In this document: positions 37,026 to 45,112 of the stretch, piece by piece
Layout of the letters: each line of letters opens with the position of its first letter
Numbering within the stretch: position 1 is the first letter of the stretch
Notes under the pieces: model-generated
The model's database searches: none
Told to the model about the DNA's origin: nothing
The model's input: the letters and a program-made list of their open reading frames with translations, nothing else
Made by a program: the position numbers and the translations under genes
Assembly (NCBI RefSeq): GCF_024437655.1
Contig: NZ_JANBVF010000035.1
Span: forward strand, 1 to 52,930
Origin: Chitinolyticbacter albus
GTDB taxonomy: Bacteria; Pseudomonadota; Gammaproteobacteria; Burkholderiales; Chitinibacteraceae
Length of the DNA stretch: 52,930 nt
Reading direction: 5' to 3'

Positions 37026-37511
37026 ATGAGCGCGTTACGGGAAGTGAATGGCCTTGCCGGCGTACTCGGCATCGTGGTCCGCGATCAGGACGGCCGCATC
37101 GTCGAGGAGCGGCGGGTGAACAACCTGATCACCACTGCCGGGCGCCGGGTGCTGGCACAGCTGATGACGGGCGTCGTATCGCCCGGACTGCTGCAGATCG
37201 CCGTGGGCGGCAGCGGCGAGGTGGCGACGCCGGAGGACGTGCAGCTCTACAAGCCGCTCGATGTCGCCGACGCCAAGGTGCCCTCGCTGGACACGACTCC
37301 CGATGGCAACAGCGGTCTGCCGCGCGTGCTTGCTGCCGTGCAGGCCACGCTGCCCGCGCGTGGTGGCGGCGAGGTGCAGGAGCTGCAGGAGGCGGGCATC
37401 CTAATCACACCATCCAACCAGCTGCCCGTGCTTTATAACCGCGTCACGTTCCCGCCGATCAACCGTTCCGGCAATCTGGAGCTGACGCTGACCTGGGAGG
37501 TGATCTTCTGA
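37026..37511 (+). CDS. Unrecognised tail-locus protein before the fibre gene
   Basis: A 161-residue protein with a good ribosome-binding site (GGAGAGG). VVRDQDGRIVEERRVNNLIT then GRRVLAQLMTG and AVGGSGEVATPED resemble a small beta-rich phage tail-tip or fibre-connector domain. The stop overlaps the fibre ATG. Role not known. Confidence 0.6.
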   Translation: MSALREVNGLAGVLGIVVRDQDGRIVEERRVNNLITTAGRRVLAQLMTGVVSPGLLQIAVGGSGEVATPEDVQLYKPLDVADAKVPSLDTTPDGNSGLPRVLAAVQATLPARGGGEVQELQEAGILITPSNQLPVLYNRVTFPPINRSGNLELTLTWEVIF

Positions 37512-39049
37512 TGGCCGATCGTCCCGAACCCTATATCAAGAAGCAGCCCGGCGACATCATGCTCGCCGCGGACTGGAACGAAGCCCAGGTCCTTGCGCGC
37601 GCCGACATCGAAACAGTGCGCACCCAGGCCATCAATGGCGCCCGGCTGGAGCCGGGCAGCAGCGCCAGGCTGGCCGAGCTGGCGCTAAGCGGTGACCTCA
37701 AGTTCAGCAACGGCAAGTCGCTGCTGCAGTCGCTTGACGCACTCACCGCCAGCATCAAGACCGCAAGCGATGCCAAGTTCGATCGCAGTGGCGGCACGCT
37801 GGAAGGCGGTCTCGTGGTCAAGGGCGAGCTTAGCGTCACGGGCCTTGCCAAACTGGGTGGCGGCGCCCAGGTGAGCGGTCCGATCAAGCTGCGCACGCTG
37901 ACCACGATCGAGGAAGGCGATGGCAAGTGGTCGAATTTCGGCTCTAACGCCTACTACGACGGCACCTGGCGCCGGGTGGACAATGGGCGCGCCGGCGTCA
38001 ACCTGCATATGCAGGGCGAGAACGCCGAGGGTCAGGAGTTCCGCTTCTACCGCATCGAGGCCAATGGCCAGGCCGGCAATATCGCCGTGCTCGGTTCGAC
38101 GCTCAGCTACCTGCGCGACAGTCACCTCGCCATCGGTAGTACCTCGGTGGAGAACGCCGAGAGCTGGACGCGGGTGCTCGATGTGTTCAGCAACAGCTCC
38201 ACCAAGCTGTCGGTGCGTGCCAACACCGTTGATAGTCGGGTGATGGCGCACGTCAGCGGCATTTACGGTGCGCCGGCTGGCATGGTCGTCGGTACCCGCA
38301 GCGCGCATCCGCTCAGCTTCATCAACGAAGGCAAGCTGAATACGACGCTGCAGACCACCTACATCGACATGCTCTGCAGCGCCAGTGGGCCATTGCGCAT
38401 TTCCTCGAACTGGACTGGCAAACCGGACAACAACCGGGCCTGGGCGGAGATATCCAACGATACCAGCAGCCACAAGACATTGATGATCATCGGCAACAAG
38501 GCCAACGATGGCAGCACCCGACGGGTCAGCGTGTGGGACAGGCTGGAAGTGAATGGCAGCTTCCATGTGAATGGCAACGCCACGATGTCTGGCCAGCTCG
38601 AGGTGAACAACGGTGTGGTGTTCGAGAACAACCTGGGCGCGCACATCCAGCGCGACGGCGTGCTCTATCGCTACGGCGGTCAGGCCTACATCGGTGTCGA
38701 CGATCACCTCTTCGTGTACGACTGGGGCCGCAACAAGTCCATCCACCTCGACGTGATGAACTCCAAGATCAACTACAACTCCGATCTGCGCCTCAAAGAG
38801 GACGTGGCGCCGCTGTCATCGGTGCTCGACACCGTGCGCCAGCTGCGCGGCGTCAGCTATCGGTGGAAGGATGGCGATGGTGAGCGGCAGCTGGGCTTCA
38901 TCGCGCAGGAAGTGGAGGCCGTGCTGCCCGAGCTCGTCAGCGAAGGCCCTAATGGCATGAAGCAGATGAGTTACACCAGTTTGATTCCGCTGCTGCTCGA
39001 GGCGGTCAAGGCGCAGCAGGCGCAGATCGACGAGCTCAAGGCGAGATAA
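37511..39049 (+). CDS. Tail fibre with C-terminal S74 chaperone domain
   Basis: A 512-residue fibre. The N-terminus (about 7-25, PYIKKQPGDIMLAADWNEA) is an anchor also found in the second fibre. The middle is a repetitive beta structure. From about 422 (NSDLRLKEDVAPLSSVLDTV, LGFIAQEVEAVLPELV) it is a peptidase S74 intramolecular chaperone, which trims itself at the Ser of SDLRLK after trimer folding and ends in a coiled coil (LLEAVKAQQAQIDELKAR). It determines receptor binding of the particle. Confidence 0.88.
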   Translation: MADRPEPYIKKQPGDIMLAADWNEAQVLARADIETVRTQAINGARLEPGSSARLAELALSGDLKFSNGKSLLQSLDALTASIKTASDAKFDRSGGTLEGGLVVKGELSVTGLAKLGGGAQVSGPIKLRTLTTIEEGDGKWSNFGSNAYYDGTWRRVDNGRAGVNLHMQGENAEGQEFRFYRIEANGQAGNIAVLGSTLSYLRDSHLAIGSTSVENAESWTRVLDVFSNSSTKLSVRANTVDSRVMAHVSGIYGAPAGMVVGTRSAHPLSFINEGKLNTTLQTTYIDMLCSASGPLRISSNWTGKPDNNRAWAEISNDTSSHKTLMIIGNKANDGSTRRVSVWDRLEVNGSFHVNGNATMSGQLEVNNGVVFENNLGAHIQRDGVLYRYGGQAYIGVDDHLFVYDWGRNKSIHLDVMNSKINYNSDLRLKEDVAPLSSVLDTVRQLRGVSYRWKDGDGERQLGFIAQEVEAVLPELVSEGPNGMKQMSYTSLIPLLLEAVKAQQAQIDELKAR

Positions 39050-39103
39050 CCCATTATGGGCTGGCCGGGCGCTGTACGTCTCGGCTTTCCAGGAAGAACC
39101 ACC

Positions 39104-40066
39104 ATGCCAGAAACCAAGGATCCCGCGCTCAAGGCCAACGAGCTCGCTACCGCCACGGCGCCGTACGTGAAGAAATCGGCAGGCGACATCATCCGTGCCG
39201 ATGACTGGAACACCATGCAGGCGATGGCGCGAGGCGAGATCGCCAGTCACGATCACACCGCGCTGGGCCGGGCGATCCCGCGCGAGGGTATACGCGAGCG
39301 CGCCATCGACGGCAGCCGGATCGACCCGGAAGCGCAGATCGCTGCTCGCAGCCTCGCGCTGAAGGACAGCCTGAAAGTCGGTGCACGCGATGTACTGATC
39401 GATATCGATCGTGCGCTGAGTGGCCTCGAGCCCTTGAAGAGTGCATCGGACAAGGCCAACGCCGAGCTGGCGCGCCTCAATGGCGCGCTTGGCACGCTGA
39501 CCAGCCAGGTGACGCTGGTGCCGCAGCAGACACTGTCGCTGGCGGGACTCACCGTCAGTGGTGATGCTGCTCGCGATAGCCGCAACCTGTTCGTTGACGG
39601 CGATCTGCAGATCAAGGGCACGCACAAAATCCACTGCCCAGCGCGCCTGCACATATCGGGCGACGAATTGCTCTATCTGCTCAACAAGAGCGGCGTGGTG
39701 ATCGGCAAGGAATGGGGCGGCAACGGCAAGTTGACGGTCCAGGGCGAACTGGCCGCGCAGGGTGGCATCACCTTTGGCGACGGTAGCCAGCAAACGGCCG
39801 GGATGGTGGTGCGCGGCAGTACCTGGAGTAGCGGCGGTCGCTTGGAAAAAACGATCAAGTACATCGACGTGTCGTTCTCGGGCTTCCGCAATATACCGAC
39901 CGTACTGGTTTCGCTGAGCTTCATCGACGCGGAACAGAGCAAGAACCTGCGGCTGAACAGCTGGGCGGAGGCCGTGACCACCAGTGGCTTCCGGCTCGCC
40001 ATCCAAACCTGGGCCGACACCATCATCTACGGTGCCAGCGGCACCTGGATCGCTTTTGGCAACTAA
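39104..40066 (+). CDS. Second tail fibre with C-terminal H-type lectin domain
   Basis: A 320-residue fibre; ATG 39104 follows AGGAAGAACC. It repeats the anchor motif (PYVKKSAGDIIRADDWNTM), has a short beta shaft (SLAGLTVSGDAARDSRNLFV, ITFGDGSQQTAGM), and ends (about 250-319) in a domain with KYIDVSFSGF, VLVSLSFIDAEQSKNLRLN, GFRLAIQTWADTIIY and SGTWIAFGN. This pattern is that of H-type lectins (snail agglutinin-like, sugar-binding, trimeric). It should bind a GalNAc- or Gal-like glycan; the exact sugar is unknown. No chaperone domain is seen. Confidence 0.78.
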   Translation: MPETKDPALKANELATATAPYVKKSAGDIIRADDWNTMQAMARGEIASHDHTALGRAIPREGIRERAIDGSRIDPEAQIAARSLALKDSLKVGARDVLIDIDRALSGLEPLKSASDKANAELARLNGALGTLTSQVTLVPQQTLSLAGLTVSGDAARDSRNLFVDGDLQIKGTHKIHCPARLHISGDELLYLLNKSGVVIGKEWGGNGKLTVQGELAAQGGITFGDGSQQTAGMVVRGSTWSSGGRLEKTIKYIDVSFSGFRNIPTVLVSLSFIDAEQSKNLRLNSWAEAVTTSGFRLAIQTWADTIIYGASGTWIAFGN

Positions 40067-40093
40067 GCCCACCAACCTGCAACAAGGAAACCC

Positions 40094-40279
40094 ATGCAAC
40101 AGCAACTCCAAGCGCGCCTTGCCCAACTGCGCGAAGAATTCGAATCGGGCCAGCAGGTCCTAGCCGAACTCGAGCGGCGCCATACCGAGGTGAGCAACAC
40201 GCTGCAGCGTATCGGTGGCGCCATCCAGGTGCTGGAAGAGCTGCTGGCATCCGAAGCGCCGGATAGCGCCGCGGCGTAA
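40094..40279 (+). CDS. 61-aa coiled-coil protein
   Basis: A small, almost wholly coiled-coil protein (LQARLAQLREEFESGQQVLA, LERRHTEVSNTLQRIGGAI) with an AAGGAA ribosome-binding site. It lies between fibre and downstream genes. Proteins like this in tail loci may be fibre chaperones, but nothing here proves that. Confidence 0.6.
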   Translation: MQQQLQARLAQLREEFESGQQVLAELERRHTEVSNTLQRIGGAIQVLEELLASEAPDSAAA

Positions 40280-40289
40280 CGGGGGCTAC

Positions 40290-41543
40290 ATGGCGGAGGC
40301 TGTCGTCCAACTGCTGAGCAACAATCGGCCCGCGTCCGGCCGCGCGCTCGAGGTCACGCCCGAGGGCCTGCTGTTGCAGTTGGTGGTGCCGCCCGGTCGA
40401 AAGCTCGAGCGGATCACGCTGGCGTTGCGGGCGGACAACGGCGCAACCAAGGCTGCAACCGGCGTCACCGTCAGCGGCGACGTGACCGATCTGCCCAACA
40501 ATGCCGCGCGCTGGGTGCGCGCCGAGTGGGCAGAGGAGCGCGCACTCGCCGGGCTGGCCTTTGCCGCCAATACCGCAAATGCAGCGGGCCGCATCCGCAT
40601 CCTCAGCGACGGCATCTGGCTGCCACTGATGCCGCTCGATACCCTGCCGATCACGACGGCCAACCAGGTTTTTGCGCCGCTGGCAGCCAGCGCGGTGTCG
40701 ATCGAGGTGCTGGCGCAGAACGACCAGAAGGTGCTGGTACCGGGCGCCGCCAAGGTCGGCGGGCTCAGCTTTACCGTGTCCGATCAGCCCTGCCATGTGG
40801 CGCTGGCGGTTGGTGATGATCCACCGTTCTTTCGCCACAGTGGCGTGCTGCCGGTCGCGCCGGTGGAGATAGGCGGGTTGGCGCGCCTCATCAATCGCTA
40901 TCTGCTCGATCACCCCGGTAGCCAGGTCGTGCCACTGCGCTTGCTGGCCGCGGCGCCACGCAAGCTATGGATAGAACGCTTCAGTGCCACTCTGGTTACC
41001 GAGGCGCCACCGGTGGAGCCTGATGATGGCTCGGCACAGGAAGACCCGAATCGGCCGCGACCGGACGAGGTCGCCGTTGTGCAGCCCACGGGCGCCGCGA
41101 CCGCGATCACGGCGCACCGGCTCGGCGCAGACTACCGGGTGGCGCAGCGTTTTCGCTGGACAGAGGCCACGCGCGCATTGTCGGCGATCGCACTCTATGC
41201 GCGGCAATCCGCCCCCGCGCCCAAGCTGCATGTTCGTTTGCACGCCGACGAGCGCGGCATGCCAGGGGCGCCGCTCGGTGCCGACTTGCAGGTGGCCCTG
41301 GCGCAGCAGCTTCCCGGTTGGGTGCGCGCGCGCTGGCCGGAAGTGCTGGCGCTCAGCGAGGGCGAGTACTGGCTGGTCGCCAGCGCAGAGGGGGGCGATG
41401 CGCTGTGGTATACCGGTGACGCCCGGCCGGCTGGGGCTGGACCCGCACTCTATAGCGTGGCTGACGGCCCCTGGTTGCCAGTGGATGGCAGCGCCAGCTG
41501 GGCTCAGTTGGCCGTCCATGTCGTTCCCCCCGAGATGTCCTGA
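40290..41543 (+). CDS. Unrecognised beta-rich tail-locus protein
   Basis: A 417-residue protein starting at ATG 40290. It looks like two beta-sandwich halves joined near 245 by an Asp/Pro-rich linker (PPVEPDDGSAQEDPN). The second half (FRWTEATRALSAIALYARQ, HVRLHADERGMPGAPLG, GEYWLVASAEGGDALWY) resembles jelly-roll modules that often bind sugars. This suggests a receptor-binding or decorating protein. Family not recognised. Confidence 0.55.
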   Translation: MAEAVVQLLSNNRPASGRALEVTPEGLLLQLVVPPGRKLERITLALRADNGATKAATGVTVSGDVTDLPNNAARWVRAEWAEERALAGLAFAANTANAAGRIRILSDGIWLPLMPLDTLPITTANQVFAPLAASAVSIEVLAQNDQKVLVPGAAKVGGLSFTVSDQPCHVALAVGDDPPFFRHSGVLPVAPVEIGGLARLINRYLLDHPGSQVVPLRLLAAAPRKLWIERFSATLVTEAPPVEPDDGSAQEDPNRPRPDEVAVVQPTGAATAITAHRLGADYRVAQRFRWTEATRALSAIALYARQSAPAPKLHVRLHADERGMPGAPLGADLQVALAQQLPGWVRARWPEVLALSEGEYWLVASAEGGDALWYTGDARPAGAGPALYSVADGPWLPVDGSASWAQLAVHVVPPEMS

Positions 41544-41566
41544 CCCCTCGTTCAAGCGAACCCACC

Positions 41567-42340
41567 ATGCTGCATGCCCTCGAAAAGCTGTTCGATGCCG
41601 ACCTCAAAGCGCTGCTGGGCGACAAGGCCAGCCTGGTGCTGGGCGTGGCGTTGCCGGCGCCGACAGCCGCCAAACCGGCGGTATGCGTGAGTGCGACGCG
41701 GCTGGAAACCGGTGGAGCGGGGGACGAGGCCGGCGGCGCGCGTGGACCGGCGCATCAACTGCGCGCACAGACGTTGACTGCGTTGGCGGGTCAGCCGACC
41801 ACCTTCAAGCTGCCCGCGGGCTACTCGGTCGCCGATGTGCAGGCGCCGCCCGGGCGGCTCTTGAACGCGGCGGATCACTACGTGCAGCAAGGCCAGACGC
41901 TGCAATTTCTGACGCCGCCACCGGCGCCGGTACTGGCGCGACTGCGCGGCGACGCGGCGCGCGGCTATACCGAACGCCAGTCGGCAAGCATCGAGCTGCT
42001 CGTTACGGTCTGGGCTGCCAGCGGCGCGGTCGCCAGTGCGCTGTCGGGCGAGGTGGTCGGCGCCGTCCTGGCCCGGTTCAGCGATACCAGCGTGATCGAT
42101 CTCGTCACGCCCGGCGAGGGGCCACTGGCGCTGCGGCTGTACCGGCCGCTGGCGTGGCCCGCGCGCGTGGAATCGACGCTGCAACGGCTCGGTGCCAGCG
42201 ACTGGCCGTGCGTGACGGTGTTGCTGGCGGTGCGTGGAGAGCTGGAGCTGGCGCTCGGCGTCGGCGCGCCCGATCCGGTTTCGCGCATCGAGCACATCGA
42301 GTACCAGACCCAGGTGCAGCCGGGCTTTTCGCCCGGTTGA
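41567..42340 (+). CDS. Last tail-locus protein, possible tail terminator-like
   Basis: A 257-residue protein (LHALEKLFDADLKALLGDKA at the start; CVSATRLETGG and YSVADVQAPPGRLLNAADHY further on). It recalls the DUF4255/Pvc16 type that closes eCIS loci, but the match is weak. It is the last gene of the block: orientation changes 200 bases later, with no clear terminator between. Confidence 0.5.
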   Translation: MLHALEKLFDADLKALLGDKASLVLGVALPAPTAAKPAVCVSATRLETGGAGDEAGGARGPAHQLRAQTLTALAGQPTTFKLPAGYSVADVQAPPGRLLNAADHYVQQGQTLQFLTPPPAPVLARLRGDAARGYTERQSASIELLVTVWAASGAVASALSGEVVGAVLARFSDTSVIDLVTPGEGPLALRLYRPLAWPARVESTLQRLGASDWPCVTVLLAVRGELELALGVGAPDPVSRIEHIEYQTQVQPGFSPG

Positions 42341-42541
42341 TGCCCGCTCAGGCTGGCATGACGGCGAGATCGTCGGCGAGCCGCGCCCGCATCTGCCGTC
42401 CGCCGTCGACGGGGCCAAGCGACTTCACCTTCTCGCAAGCCGCTGCCGTGGCGAGCTCAGCACGATGAGGCGCTCGTTCGGCTCGGCACTCGCCATCTGC
42501 GGCGGTGTCACCGGCGGCTTCGATCCAGCCGCCGCCGGCAC

Positions 42542-43078
42542 TCAGCGGCCTTCGGCTGCCGCCTTGAGCTTGGTGAGGCCCGCCTCGAAATCGCGGCCGA
42601 TCAGCGCATCCATATTGCAGAACACCTGCATCACTCGGGCGATCCACGGGTTGGGGCCGTGCATGCTCCAGCTCACCGCAGTGCCGCCATCCTTGGGCAC
42701 GAGGCTGAATTCGGCGACGTTTTCGCCAGGGAACGGCCGCACGAAGCGCAGTGCGATAGCGAGGCGCTGCGGCGCATGGGCCTCGGTGATCTCCATCGTT
42801 CCTTCGCCCGCCTTGCCGCTGCCGTTCCAGCCGTAGACCGCGCCGACGCCTTGGCTTGCGCCGCCGTATTCACGCTTCATGTTCGGATCGATCGTCTCGA
42901 ACGGCGACCAGGCCGACCAGCGTTTGAAATCGCTGATGTAGGGGAAAATGGCCTCGGCCGGCGCGTTGATCTGCTGCGTGCGCACCACGCGGAAGGTGTC
43001 GGGTTTACGCGCCGCGAGGATGGCAACGAGGGCGATCGCGACGACCAGAGCGATGAGGAGCCATTTGACGACGAGCAT
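42542..43078 (-). CDS. SRPBCC-family protein with N-terminal membrane anchor
   Basis: A 178-residue polyketide-cyclase/START-like protein. One N-terminal membrane helix (about 1-22) is followed by the SRPBCC domain (INAPAEAIFPYISDFKRWSA, VFCNMDALIGRDFEAGLTKL). It is the last gene of the ArsR-led operon. Such proteins bind small hydrophobic ligands; the ligand is unknown. Confidence 0.8.
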   Translation of the reverse strand: MLVVKWLLIALVVAIALVAILAARKPDTFRVVRTQQINAPAEAIFPYISDFKRWSAWSPFETIDPNMKREYGGASQGVGAVYGWNGSGKAGEGTMEITEAHAPQRLAIALRFVRPFPGENVAEFSLVPKDGGTAVSWSMHGPNPWIARVMQVFCNMDALIGRDFEAGLTKLKAAAEGR

Positions 43079-43090
43079 GACGGGCTCCGC

Positions 43091-43522
43091 CTAGTGCGCG
43101 TTGCGCGCGGCGAGATCGCTGGCGAGGCGTTGTTCCTGCTCGCGCAGCTCGGGCGTGAGCGCGTCGCCGAAATCGTCCATTTCGAACAGCGGGCGAATCT
43201 CGACTTCGGTTTCGCCGATCATGGGGTTGGGGCAACGCTTCACCCATTCGATCGCTTCGGCTAACGACTGCACCTGCCACAGCCAGAAGCCGGCGATCAG
43301 ATCGCCCGTGTCGGGAAACGGCCCGTGGGTCACGCTGCGCTCTTTTCCGGAAAAGCGTACCCGCGCGCCGCGCGAGGTGGGATGCAGCCCGTCGCCGGCC
43401 TGCATGATGCCGGCGGCAACCAGTTCCTCGTTGTAGCGGCCCATGTCGCTGAGCAGCTGTTCGCCGGGCATTTCGCCCGCTTCGCTGTGTTGGTCCGCCT
43501 TGATGATGACCATGACGCGCAT
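43091..43522 (-). CDS. YciI-family (DGPF) protein
   Basis: A 143-residue protein with the YciI/DGPF pattern (VMVIIKADQHSEAGEMPGEQ; THGPFPDTGDLIAGFWLWQV; EIRPLFEMDDFG near the end). YciI-like proteins of this subgroup often sit with SRPBCC and ECF-sigma or ArsR genes. Biochemical role not established. Confidence 0.82.
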   Translation of the reverse strand: MRVMVIIKADQHSEAGEMPGEQLLSDMGRYNEELVAAGIMQAGDGLHPTSRGARVRFSGKERSVTHGPFPDTGDLIAGFWLWQVQSLAEAIEWVKRCPNPMIGETEVEIRPLFEMDDFGDALTPELREQEQRLASDLAARNAH

Positions 43523-43540
43523 GTTCGAACTCCTTGGGGT

Positions 43541-44056
43541 TTACGAGTGTAGGGTGAGCGCGGCGGCAAGCCGCTCGAACGCATCGCGCCAGCCGGCGAT
43601 GAAGCCGGCGGCAACGATGGCCTCGGTCGCTGTATTGGCGACGCGGGCGTGGATGGTAATGCGGGTGGCGTCCGGCGCGTGTTCGGCGAAGGTCACCGTC
43701 ACCAGGCTATGCGGCGGGATGCCGGCGCCGCAGGGATGGCGGTCGTCCAGCATTCCCGAATAGACGATGCGCTCGGGCCGCACCACCTCGTGATAGGTGC
43801 CCTCGCACGGGTAAACGATGCCGTCCGGGCTGCACAAATCGAGCCGGAAACGGCCGCCGACGCGCAGGTCGATTTCGCAGCGCAGCCCGGCAAAGCCGTG
43901 CGGACCCCACCAGTGCGGCAGTTGCTCGGGGTTGGTCCAAGCGTCGAACACCAGCGCGCGCGGCGCGGGTAACACCCGGGTGAGCACGATGTCGTGATGG
44001 TTGGGCGGGGCGAGAACGATCTGCGATTCGAAGCCGGGCAGGGTGTGGTTGGACAT
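43541..44056 (-). CDS. SRPBCC/AHSA1-family protein
   Basis: A 171-residue AHSA1-type START-like protein (VLTRVLPAPRALVFDAWTNP, LPHWWGPHGFAGLRCEIDLR, then the C-terminal GWRDAFERLAAALT helix). It is 21 bases from its upstream neighbour, which is a paralogue, so the pair probably arose by duplication. Confidence 0.85.
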   Translation of the reverse strand: MSNHTLPGFESQIVLAPPNHHDIVLTRVLPAPRALVFDAWTNPEQLPHWWGPHGFAGLRCEIDLRVGGRFRLDLCSPDGIVYPCEGTYHEVVRPERIVYSGMLDDRHPCGAGIPPHSLVTVTFAEHAPDATRITIHARVANTATEAIVAAGFIAGWRDAFERLAAALTLHS

Positions 44057-44077
44057 GGCGTGCGGTCTGGGTGGGGC

Positions 44078-44560
44078 TCAGTTGGCCAGCGCAGCGGCGC
44101 GGCTGGCGTAGGCGGCGAGCCGGTCGAAGCACTCGCTCCAGCCTCCATGGTGGCCATCGCGTTCGGCGCTCGACTGGAACGGCGCCTGGCGGAACACCAT
44201 GCGGGTGGTACCGCCGAGGTCGGCGAACTGGATGGTCACGAGGTTTTCCAGACCACGCTCACCGTCCTCTTCCCAGGCGAAGGTGAACACCAATTTTTCC
44301 GGCGTGACGATCTCGCGGTAGTGGCCGCGCATCCAGTAGTCCTGCCCTTCGGGCGAGCGGATGCAGGCGCGGTAGGCACCGCCGACGCGAAAATCCATCT
44401 CGCACGATGGCACGGTGAAATCCTTGGGCCCCAGCCAGTGCACCTGGTGCTCGGCCGAGCTCCAGGCGGCGAACACCAGATGGCGTGGCGCCGGCAAGGT
44501 GCGGGTGATGACGAGCTCGCGATCGGTGGCCAACAGGGCGGCACTACTGGACAACAGCAT
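44078..44560 (-). CDS. SRPBCC/AHSA1-family protein (paralogue of the next)
   Basis: A 160-residue AHSA1-type protein (VITRTLPAPRHLVFAAWSSA, VHWLGPKDFTVPSCEMDFRV, GWSECFDRLAAYA). It shares the R-x-L-P-A-P start, the G-P central loop and the C-terminal helix with its neighbour. It follows the ArsR-type regulator gene by 69 bases. Confidence 0.85.
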   Translation of the reverse strand: MLLSSSAALLATDRELVITRTLPAPRHLVFAAWSSAEHQVHWLGPKDFTVPSCEMDFRVGGAYRACIRSPEGQDYWMRGHYREIVTPEKLVFTFAWEEDGERGLENLVTIQFADLGGTTRMVFRQAPFQSSAERDGHHGGWSECFDRLAAYASRAAALAN

Positions 44561-44629
44561 GGTGTTTTCCTTTCGATATGGCCGTCTGTGCGGCGCGGGG
44601 TCGGCGAGCCTCGATGGAGGCTGGTGGGC

Positions 44630-44971
44630 TCAGGTTTCCTTGCCGTCCTTGGCCTGCAGTTCCAGCAGGTAGGCTTCCAGCCGGTCGAGCCGGGCTTCCC
44701 AGAAACGGCGGTATTGCTCCACCCAGTCGGCCACGTCCTGCAGCGGCTTGGCTTCCAGCTTGCACGGCCGCCACTGGGCCTGTCGGCCCTGGGTGATCAG
44801 CCCGGCGCGTTGCAGCACCTTGAGGTGCTTGGTCACGGCGGGCAGGCTGATGTCGAACGGTTCGGCCAGCTCCGTCACCGAAGTCTCGCCCAGGCACAGA
44901 CGGGCAAGGATGGCGCGGCGGGTCGGGTCGGCGAGGGCGGCGAAGGTGGCGCTGAGTGGATCGGACTGCAT
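44630..44971 (-). CDS. ArsR-family transcriptional regulator
   Basis: A 113-residue winged-helix regulator (FAALADPTRRAILARLCLGE; VTELAEPFDISLPAVTKHLK as the recognition helix; LQRAGLITQGRQAQWR as the wing). It lacks the Cys metal box of metal sensors and belongs to the group that controls SRPBCC genes. It heads the operon, and a palindrome lies 14 bases before its ATG. Confidence 0.9.
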   Translation of the reverse strand: MQSDPLSATFAALADPTRRAILARLCLGETSVTELAEPFDISLPAVTKHLKVLQRAGLITQGRQAQWRPCKLEAKPLQDVADWVEQYRRFWEARLDRLEAYLLELQAKDGKET

Positions 44972-44984
44972 GTATTGCTCGTTG

Positions 44985-45010
44985 CTTAGTTAACTGATTG
45001 GTAAACTAAG
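44985..45010 (-). promoter_or_regulatory. Palindromic operator before the arsR-SRPBCC operon
   Basis: CTTAGTTAAC (44985-44994) and GTAAACTAAG (45001-45010) are inverted repeats with one mismatch and a six-base spacer, immediately upstream of the regulator gene. The layout suits a dimeric ArsR repressor controlling its own operon. Confidence 0.65.
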
Positions 45011-45112
45011 GCGCGCAAGAGGCTGCGTCAAGCAGTAGAAAGCTGCTTTGCGATATACGGCAGTATTTTGTCAGCAAGCCGCGCTATCGCTAGGTGGCAC
45101 GGCGCAGCGGCG

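Noticed and set aside
35444-37072. 542-codon minus-strand ORF
   Set aside because: Antisense to the gpI-like gene and lacking any family pattern.
24157-42340. Complete prophage
   Set aside because: No integrase, replication, terminase, portal, capsid, holin or endolysin gene is seen; only tail-type genes are present.
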